DNA from: DASRSE01 sp035656655
Lineage (GTDB): Bacteria > Planctomycetota > Planctomycetia > Pirellulales > DASRSE01
Direction of reading: 5' to 3'
Length of the DNA: 33,234 nt
Assembly: GCA_035656655.1 (NCBI GenBank)
Contig: DASRSE010000221.1
Coordinates: 1-33,234 of the forward strand
Part shown: positions 9,201 to 15,300 of the stretch, in pieces
Numbering within the stretch: the first letter of the stretch is position 1
How the letters are laid out: the number at the start of each line of letters is the position of its first letter
Made by a program: the position numbers and the translations under genes
The notes under the pieces: model-generated
The model's input: only the letters and a program-made list of their open reading frames with translations
Databases searched by the model: none
Told to the model about the DNA's origin: nothing

Positions 9201-12200
9201 GCTCGATCTCGACGATCTGCTGGCGACGCTGGTGCGAATCGTCGCCGAGCGGACAGGCTACCCAGTCGAAATGCTCGACCTTGATACGAATTTGGAAGGC
9301 GAACTCGGCATCGACTCGATCAAGCGCGTGGAGATCATCGCCGCGTTTCGCCGCGAAATTCTGCCGCAATTGCATGAACCGCCGGCCGAATTCATGGAAC
9401 GGCTGACGGCGGCAAAATCGATGCGGGTCATCGTGGTCGCGGTCGCGGAATTGCTCGGTCTAGCGGCCGATGGGGCGGCGACCCCGGCCAGCGCCGCGGC
9501 GGTCAGCAGTGCTTCCACCCCAAGTTGGGATGCCGAAGACTTGACGGCGACGCTCGTTCGCATTGTGGCCGATCGAACCGGTTATCCCTTGGAAATGCTC
9601 GAACTGGAAACGAATTTGGAGGGAGAACTCGGCATTGATTCGATCAAGCGGGTGGAGATTATCGCGGCCTTCCGCCGCGAGGTTTTGCCTCAGCTTCAAG
9701 AACCACCCGCCGATTTCATGGAGCGGTTGACGGCCTCGAAAACGATGCGGGCGATTCTCGATTGCTTTACCACGATGCTGGTCGGCGTGACGCCGGGGCC
9801 CCGGCCGGCGCACGCGTCCGCGGTCACTCACGCCGCGTCGTCGGCCCAGGCGGCAGTCGTTTCCGACGCGTCGCCCGCAGCCAAGCAGAACGGGGCCCGC
9901 TGCCCGCGCTGTCTCGCGGCAATGGTCGAGACGCCGCTCGGTCCGCGCGACGCAATTAGCGCGGGGGTCTACTTATTGACGGCCGACGAAGCCGGCGTGT
10001 CGGCCGGTGTTGAACGGTTGTTGACCGCCGCGGGCGCCACTGTCGCGCGCTTGTCGGACGCAGATTTAAGAAGTCGCGACACGGCCGCGGCGCGGGTGCA
10101 GGCCATTCGTAACGAGCAAGGGCCGATCGCCGGAGTGCTCCATCTTGCGCCGCTGAGCGCGGCGCCGGCCTTCCCCAATGTCGAGCGCTCGGTTTGGGAA
10201 AATGCGCTCGAGCGCGAAGTGCTGGGACTGCTGTTCGTGTTGCAGGCCATCGAGCCGGAATTGGCGAAAGGAGAATCCGCGGCCGTCCGGGTGTTGTGCG
10301 GAACCTTGGGCGGCGGAGACTTCGACGCGGCCGCCGAACTGGAAGCGGCTCATCCGTGGCGCGGCGCGCTGGCCGGCCTGCTAAAAGTCGCCGCCAAAGA
10401 ATGGCCGCAAGCGCGATTTCGCTTGGCGGATTTCGTCGAAGCGCCCAATCCACAATCGTTGCTCGAGGAACTCGCCGCGGCAGGACCGGTGGAAATTGGA
10501 TATCGCGGCGGGCGGCGGCTGGCCATCGAAATGCGGCCGGTCGAGTTGCCTGACGCGGCAGCGGGACCCGGCGCAAGCCGGCTCACGGCGGACAGCGTCG
10601 TGCTGGTGACCGGCGGAGCAAAAGGGATCACTGCCGAGTTGGTTCGCGAAATGGCCGTCCACACTCAAGCCACGTTCGTGCTGCTGGGACGCTCGGCCGC
10701 CCCGGTCCACGAGGAGGCTGCCGCGACCGCCGCCATTGCAGGCGATGCGGCCTTGCGGTCGGCCATCATCGCTCACTTGCGGGCCGGAGCGAATGCATGC
10801 ACTCCCGCGCTGGTCGAAGCGAAGCTGTCGGAAATCAAGAGCGGACGAGAAATTCGCCGCACGTTGCGGGCCATCGAGCAAGTTGGCGGCAAAGTCCACT
10901 ATCGCTCGTGCGATCTGCGCGACGCGGATGCCTTGCCGCGCTGCATCGCCCAAATCGTGGCCGAATTCGGGCCGATTGAAGCGCTCGTGCACGGGGCAGG
11001 CATCATCGAAGACCGCGCGATCATGGACAAAACGGCCGAGTCTTTCCATCGCGTCGTGGCCACCAAGGTTCAGCCCGTGGTGACGCTGCTCAGCCTGCTC
11101 GACCAACTGAAAGTGGTCGCCCTGTTTGCCTCAAGCTCGGGCGTGTTTGGCAACGCCGGCCAATGCGACTATGCGGCCGCCAACGAAATCCTGAACCGCA
11201 TCGCGCGGCGCTGGGCCCGTTCGAGCGGCGCTAAGGTGGTGTCTTATAACTGGGGCCCTTGGGCCGGCGTCGGCATGGTGACGCCGGAGGTGGCGCGCAA
11301 AATGGCAGCGCAAGGCATCGCGCTCATCGAGCCAGCCGCGGGTCGCGAGGCGGCTTGGCGCGAAATCGCCACGAGCCACGCTGGCAGTCCCCGCGTGATT
11401 CTAGGCGCCGGACCTTGGCTCAACGCCGCCGTCTCGCCGAATAATGATTCGCTGCGCGCGGCAGGACCAAGGGCCGCCGCCGTGCCGCTGCGCCGAGAAA
11501 CTCCATTGCTAGCCGGACAGGCGGTCGAGCGCCGCGCCGATGGCTCGATCGTCGCGCGGGTTTTGTTGGATCGGCGGCAACCGGCGCTCGCCGATCATTG
11601 TATCGACGGCAAGGCGGTGATGCCCGTGATGCTCGGCTTGGCCCTAATGGCGGAAGTGGCCCAGGCCGGACAACCCGAGTGGCAGGTGACGACCGTCGAA
11701 GACTTGCGGATGCAAGCGGGAATCTCGCTGACCAATGCGCGGCGCGAACTGATTCTCCATGCCGAACGAACGTCGAGCGCCGCGGCCGAAAGCGCCTGGC
11801 GCGTGCGCATCACCACCGCGGAGACGGGGGTTCGCGTTCTCTATCAGGCGACGGTTCAGCTCGCGCCCGGCTATCCGCCCGCTCCGGACCGGCTGCCGGT
11901 CGAGCGGATTGCGACTGCCTGGGAGACGCCGGCCGAAAAACTGTACGACGAATGGCTCTTTCACGGCCCGCTCTATCAAGCGATTCAATCGTTTGTCGGG
12001 GCCAACGCGCAAGGAATCGACGCGATCGTGCAGCCCAGCGACGCCGGACAATTTATGAACCGGCCGCAAGATCAAGCTGCATCCGCGGCGCGCTGGTTGG
12101 TTGACCCGGTCGTCTTGGATGTCGCCCCGCAATTGGGAATCGTCTGGGCGCGCCGGACGCACGACGTGGCGATGCTGCCGAACCGCGTCGCACGCTTCCA

Positions 12201-12387
12201 CATTTATGAACCCTTCGGCGCTGAGCCGCTGGAGACGCTGTTTCGCATCCAGCCAGGGTCGGACGCGGAAGTCTTTCGGGCCGACGTGTATTTTGTTCGC
12301 GCGGGCCGTTTATTGGCCCAATTACAAGGACTGGAAGGGGCCGGTAGCCAGCAACTCAACCGAAAACTGGTGAGCTCCGAAGTATGA
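3208..12387 (+). CDS. PUFA-synthase-like multidomain lipid/polyketide synthase (NPD-NPD-KS-AT-ACP3-KR-DH), 3059 aa
   Basis: Domains in order. About 10-235: nitronate-monooxygenase/PfaD-like TIM-barrel unit with GHESAGEVGEE. About 335-620: second, FMN-type NPD unit (FPIVQGPMTRVSD, then ECGGHVGPR near 467), the probable enoyl reductase. About 695-1135: ketosynthase with Cys884 (DAACASS), His1019 (EAHGTGT) and His1059 (GHTK). About 1257-1600: acyltransferase with Ser1360 (GHSFGE) and His1465 (AAFHSPF), a malonyl-like signature. About 1610-1890: Pro/Ser/Ala-rich linker. Then three ACPs with phosphopantetheine serines 1925, 2037 and 2145 (GELGIDSIKRVEI). About 2250-2790: structural plus catalytic ketoreductase (TGGAKGIT near 2468; Tyr2655, Asn2659). 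About 2790-3059: double-hotdog dehydratase with His2797 (HCIDGKAVMP) and Asp2971. The multiple near-identical ACPs and the GIDSIKRVEI motif are hallmarks of Pfa synthases. It acts in the cytosol, extending malonyl-derived chains iteratively with beta-carbon reduction. Fusing the PfaD-like part to the N-terminus is unlike classical pfa clusters. All visible catalytic residues are intact. Confidence 0.9.
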   Translation: MSENIEPSSNIAPRLEVFVASLPGHFELGLPLAASRAGAVGLLDLRYLEDADCARQIVAEFQQSTQGRGGLILSAPLNAAAQAALAAADEFGTIVLTSASELELRAAIDACRGAARRLGLIVYAKAEAAWGEAASVDFLIAKGHESAGEVGEETTFVLVQGIRACCALPLVAWGGISWNTAAAVAVAGCAGVVLDWQLALLRESPIKESFRRRLKVMDGSEVVTLAAKKGRYLRCYHQPGLTAKAQLEADAENTPTECARSGESRIAELLREARDTDRLWLVGQDAVFAADWAQAAPSVGRALPLLQARIETQIAAARAARALAEEGPLAQSHRTRFPIVQGPMTRVSDVPEFCQAVRKNGALPFLALALMEEAPVRKLLQRTQELVGEGSWGVGILGFVPQEIRAQQWAAIRETRPPFAIIAGGRPDQAATFEAAGIATYLHVPSPGMLQMFLSEGARRFVFEGRECGGHVGPRTSFVLWETMIRVLCGAGLSAEEAARVHVLFAGGIHDGLSAAMVSVLAQPLVERGMKIGALLGTAYLFTEEAVATGAIVPGFQEVAVEAAGTVVVEMGPGHAIRCAGTEFVELFDSEKRRLFAEQRPHEELRNELEHFNLGRLRVAAKGVNRSGPAGALSEVDQAEQRAQGMFMLGQVTALRAATCTLLELHEEVSHGAVRELEAWGSIEELVAPQIPPRPLDIAIVGMSCLLPGATDVATFWENVLSKHDPIGEIPPDRFEIDRWFDANRRARDKIYSRWGGFVPEVPFDPLKYGIPPASLKSIEPMQLLALELVDQALRDAGYDKTNPHRERTSVILGIGGGAGELGTQYAFRAMVPGIIDNPDESVWGQLPEWTEDSFAGILFNVVAGRACNRFDFGGTNCTIDAACASSLSAIYWACHELASGACDLAISGGCDTMQSAFGYLCFGTAGALSPRGRARVFDAGADGIVISEGHAALVLKRRADAERDGDKIYAVIRAVAAGSDGRSKGLATPRVEGQLRTLRRAYHDAGVSPASVQLFEAHGTGTAVGDQTEGQALSELLRAAEAAPQSTALGSIKSMIGHTKCAAGAVGMIKAALALHHRLLPPTLHVERPNPKAGLLGGPLFVNNETRPWLAGVEPRRAGVSSFGFGGTNFHVVLEEYRAAPQTRPLVARDARSCELFEIRAENRAAIAAAVNSFSQEVAAVSAAVLPRGLSRLALTRHLRNQKSSPRTRAAFVAGDLTELQTQIAGFLAAVDSAGNVHGKLPAGVYYTAAPLAAPDSVAFLFPGQGSQFPGMLRELAVEFPEVAASFERADAALLPRLGERLSKFIITPPAYLDADQKPLVERLKATRIAQPALGAAGIGVLRLLQAFALEPALTGGHSFGELVALCAAGSLSETDLFQLAAARGQAMHRETNRGEAGQMLAVSADAQTVRDELQPVAEVWVANLNGPRQTVISGSAAGIAAAQARFEAAHIATRQLPVAAAFHSPFMTEPRERFERVLAETPFAPPRLPVFGNVSAAAYGADPRQIREALAQQLISEVRFVEEIEAMYQRGARIFVEVGPKGVLTALVREILGDRPHAAIATQPSSEAGRREFLQALAQLAAHGVDVQFDRLYEDRTLEPIQRNGSALAAPAAYPAHAWLLNGAYCRPATEPKRTLVPRATLGSPAAAPLPFRLDERDSNRMRSPLEPSHGAPPTSPPPPSSSQSVPSQPLPSQPLPNPSSSHPLSSGPPPESAPRLPVERFASGQVPPEASGSALDAQAYAAFQETMRQFLLTQETVLEQLFRGPDHSAPPERSDVWPSSLGLSHRPSFAPPAPVVPHPQHTTNGAEYAFVSRVASEPSAAATPLASAGAEFAISAITTDGAAAADLQPAASAEPPHATAAPSQAETRDTHPRAVNSRAAAAPVDPPALANRLIEVVADRTGYPVEMLNLDTNLEGELGIDSIKRVEIIAAFRRDVLPQSQEPPAEFMERLTAAKTLRAIVDIVTEMLGGSAAPAAHTSAAPLSEPGEPAAGANSLDLDDLLATLVRIVAERTGYPVEMLDLDTNLEGELGIDSIKRVEIIAAFRREILPQLHEPPAEFMERLTAAKSMRVIVVAVAELLGLAADGAATPASAAAVSSASTPSWDAEDLTATLVRIVADRTGYPLEMLELETNLEGELGIDSIKRVEIIAAFRREVLPQLQEPPADFMERLTASKTMRAILDCFTTMLVGVTPGPRPAHASAVTHAASSAQAAVVSDASPAAKQNGARCPRCLAAMVETPLGPRDAISAGVYLLTADEAGVSAGVERLLTAAGATVARLSDADLRSRDTAAARVQAIRNEQGPIAGVLHLAPLSAAPAFPNVERSVWENALEREVLGLLFVLQAIEPELAKGESAAVRVLCGTLGGGDFDAAAELEAAHPWRGALAGLLKVAAKEWPQARFRLADFVEAPNPQSLLEELAAAGPVEIGYRGGRRLAIEMRPVELPDAAAGPGASRLTADSVVLVTGGAKGITAELVREMAVHTQATFVLLGRSAAPVHEEAAATAAIAGDAALRSAIIAHLRAGANACTPALVEAKLSEIKSGREIRRTLRAIEQVGGKVHYRSCDLRDADALPRCIAQIVAEFGPIEALVHGAGIIEDRAIMDKTAESFHRVVATKVQPVVTLLSLLDQLKVVALFASSSGVFGNAGQCDYAAANEILNRIARRWARSSGAKVVSYNWGPWAGVGMVTPEVARKMAAQGIALIEPAAGREAAWREIATSHAGSPRVILGAGPWLNAAVSPNNDSLRAAGPRAAAVPLRRETPLLAGQAVERRADGSIVARVLLDRRQPALADHCIDGKAVMPVMLGLALMAEVAQAGQPEWQVTTVEDLRMQAGISLTNARRELILHAERTSSAAAESAWRVRITTAETGVRVLYQATVQLAPGYPPAPDRLPVERIATAWETPAEKLYDEWLFHGPLYQAIQSFVGANAQGIDAIVQPSDAGQFMNRPQDQAASAARWLVDPVVLDVAPQLGIVWARRTHDVAMLPNRVARFHIYEPFGAEPLETLFRIQPGSDAEVFRADVYFVRAGRLLAQLQGLEGAGSQQLNRKLVSSEV
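8272..8310 (+). repeat. 15-bp tandem repeat in the AT-ACP linker of the first synthase
   Basis: The unit CCAAGTCAACCGCTG occurs twice exactly (8272-8286 and 8287-8301), followed by a partial copy. It is in frame and encodes Pro-Ser-Gln-Pro-Leu pentapeptides in a flexible linker. It looks like a replication-slippage expansion. Confidence 0.75.
8980..9020 (+). repeat. 41-bp identical direct repeat shared by ACP1 and ACP2
   Basis: The 41 bases at 8980-9020 recur exactly at 9316-9356, covering the phosphopantetheine serine codon and the helix after it. ACP3 (about 9616-9700) carries a diverged copy. The tandem ACPs therefore arose by duplication, with either recent conversion or strong constraint at this segment. 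Confidence 0.8.
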
Positions 12388-15300
12388 TCACGCTTGAAAC
12401 TTCCACTGCCCACGCGCGCTCGGCCGCCGACGGCGCCGGCGAGGATATCGCCATTGTCGGCTTGTCGTGCATTTTTCCCGGCGCGGATTCTCCGGCGCAA
12501 TTCTGGCAGAACATCGTCGGCAAGGTCGATGCGATTTCTTCGGCGCCGCCCGACTGGCAGCCGGAGTTGTTCTATAACGCGGACGGTCCGGAAGTCGATC
12601 GCACGTACACGAAGCGCGGCGGCTTCTTGGGCGATTTGTGCCGCTTCAACCCGCTCAAGTACGGCGTGCCCCCTTCGGCCATCGACGGGGCCGAGCCGGA
12701 TCATTTCATCGCCTTGCGATGCGCTTTCGAAGCTTTCAAGGACGCTGGCATTCCGCGGCTGCCCATCGATCGCGCCAAGACCGGCATCATCTTGGGCCGC
12801 GGCATTTTCGTCAATCGCGGCTGGGTCACCGTCTTGCAGCGGACGCTTGCCGTGAATCAACTCATCGAGGTCTTGCGGCAGCTCGAGCCGCACCGCGATG
12901 AAAGCGAATTTGAACTGATTCGCCAAGAGCTGAAAAAACATTTGCCGCCATGCAACGCCGACACCTTTCCCGGCATTGTGCATAGCGCGCTGGTCGGGCG
13001 AATTGCGAATCGGCTCGACCTGAACGGGCCGGCCTACACGATCGATGCCGCTTGTTCCTCGACCTTGCTGGCGGTCGAACATGGCGTTCGCGAGTTGCGC
13101 GCCGGGCGCTGCTCGGCGGTGCTGGCCGGCGGATCGCAAGTGTCCACGCCGGGCATGGTGCATGTCATGTTCTGCCAATTGCAGGCGCTCAGCCGGTCCG
13201 GGATGATCGCTCCTTTTTCAGACAAATCGGCAGGGACGTTGCTGGGCCAAGGCTGCGGCATGCTCTTGCTAAAACGCCGCAGCGACGCCGAAAACGATGG
13301 CAATCGCATTTACGCGCTCATCAAAGCGGTCGGCTCTTCCTCCGACGGCAATGGCGCCGGACTGCTCGCGCCGCGCACCGAGGGGCAGCAACTCTCGATC
13401 CGCCGTGCTTACGAAGAAGCGCACATCTCGCCCAGCACGGTCGGGCTGCTCGAAGCGCACGGGACCGGCATTCCCTTGGGCGACGCCGTCGAAATCAATT
13501 CGCTCAACGCGTGTTTCGGCAAGCCGCAGCGCGGCCGGCCCGATGTGGCGCTGGGGAGCGTCAAGTCGATGGTCGGTCACCTCCTGCCCGCCTCGGCCGC
13601 GGCCTCGTTGATCAAAACGACGCTCGCCCTTTATCATCGGACATTGCCGCCCACGCTCCATGCCGAGGTGGAAAATCCGCAACTCGAATTGAGCAAAACG
13701 CGGTTCTATCTCGCGACTGAGCCGAAGCCGTGGATCCACGGCAATGCCCTGGCGCCGCGCCGCGCCGGCGTAAACGCCTTTGGATTCGGCGGGATCAATA
13801 GCCATGCCATCCTCGAAGAGTATCCGCACGACGAGAACGCGCTGGCCGATCTCGATCGCCGGTGGCCTTGCGAATTGGTGGTCGTGTCCGCCGAAAACCG
13901 TGAGCAACTGCTCGCCCGCGTCGAGCATCTCGCGCGGTGGCTGCCGCCGGACGCGAGCTTTGACTTGCTCGACTTGGCGGCGTCTTGCGCGGCGGAAGGG
14001 GGCGCGTCGCGGCTGGCGATTGTCGCGAAGTCGCCTGCAGATTTGCTCACCAAGCTCGCGCATGCCGCCAAGCTGCTCGCGGAGCCGGAGCGCAACCGCA
14101 TTCAAGATCGCGCGGGGCTCTTCTGGTACGAGCAGCCGCTTGCGCAACAAGGCCGCGTGGCGGTCGTGTTTCCTGGCGAAGGCTCGCAGTACCCCAACAT
14201 GCTGGCGGAGTTGTGCCGGCATTTTCCGGAGGTGCGGCATCAATTCGACCTGACCAGCCAAGCGTTTGAACAGCGCGGCTGGCCGTTTGCCGAGGTCTTG
14301 TTTCCGCAGCCGTCGAGCGCGAAGCAAGTTGAGCCGCAATTATTTCAGACCGAGATCGCGATCGCCAGCGTGACGGCCGCCGGCCGCGGCTTGTGGCGCC
14401 TGCTACAGCGTTTCGGCGTGACGCCGGACGCCGTGGTCGGCCATAGCAGCGGCGAGTATGCGGCGCTGCTCGCCTCGGGCGCCTGTGCTCGCCAGGACGA
14501 CGCCCGGCTGGTGGATATCATCGCGGCCGGAACCGACTCGGCGAGCGAACTGCGCCGCTCGCAGCTCATGCCTAGCGCGTCGCTCCTCTCGGTGGGAGGC
14601 GTTCCGGAAAATCTGTTGAATGCGATTCTGGCCGATCAACATGGCGCGGTCGTGCTGGCCATGGACAACTGCCCGCACCAGCGGATTCTCGCCGGATCGG
14701 AAGCCGGAATTGCCAGCGTGCTGGCGGCTCTGCAAGGAAAGGGGGGCCTCTGTCAGCGCTTGACTTGGGACCGCCCGTATCACACCGCGGCCTTTCAACC
14801 GGCTTTGCCGATCGTGGAACGGTATGTCGATTTTCTCGATCTGCGTGCGCCGCAAATCGAAATCTGGTCGTGCGCCTCGGCCAGCGCCGTGCCCGCGGAG
14901 GCTTCCGCGCTCCGCGCTTTGGCCGTGGACCAGTGGCGCCGTCCGGTCCGCTTCCGCGAGACGGTTCAAGCGATGCATGCGGCGGGCGTCCGCGTCTTCA
15001 TCGAAGTCGGCCCGCGCGGAAACTTGTCCGCGTTCATCGGCGACACGCTGTCCGGCCAACCGCACGCCGCGGTGGCCCTGGACGTTCCCAACAAGAACGG
15101 GATCGAGCAACTCTGCCGGGCCCTGGGCGCGCTGGCGGCGCACGGGGTGCCCGTCCAGTTGAACGAACTGTTTAGCCGCCGCGGACCGCGGCCCATCGAT
15201 TTTGAAGGAGAGGCGCCGGTGCCGAAGCGCCGCGAACCGATTTTGCCGCTCGAGCTGCCGCTGTTGCGGCTGGATGAAGCGGCGGTCGAGGCTTGGCAAG

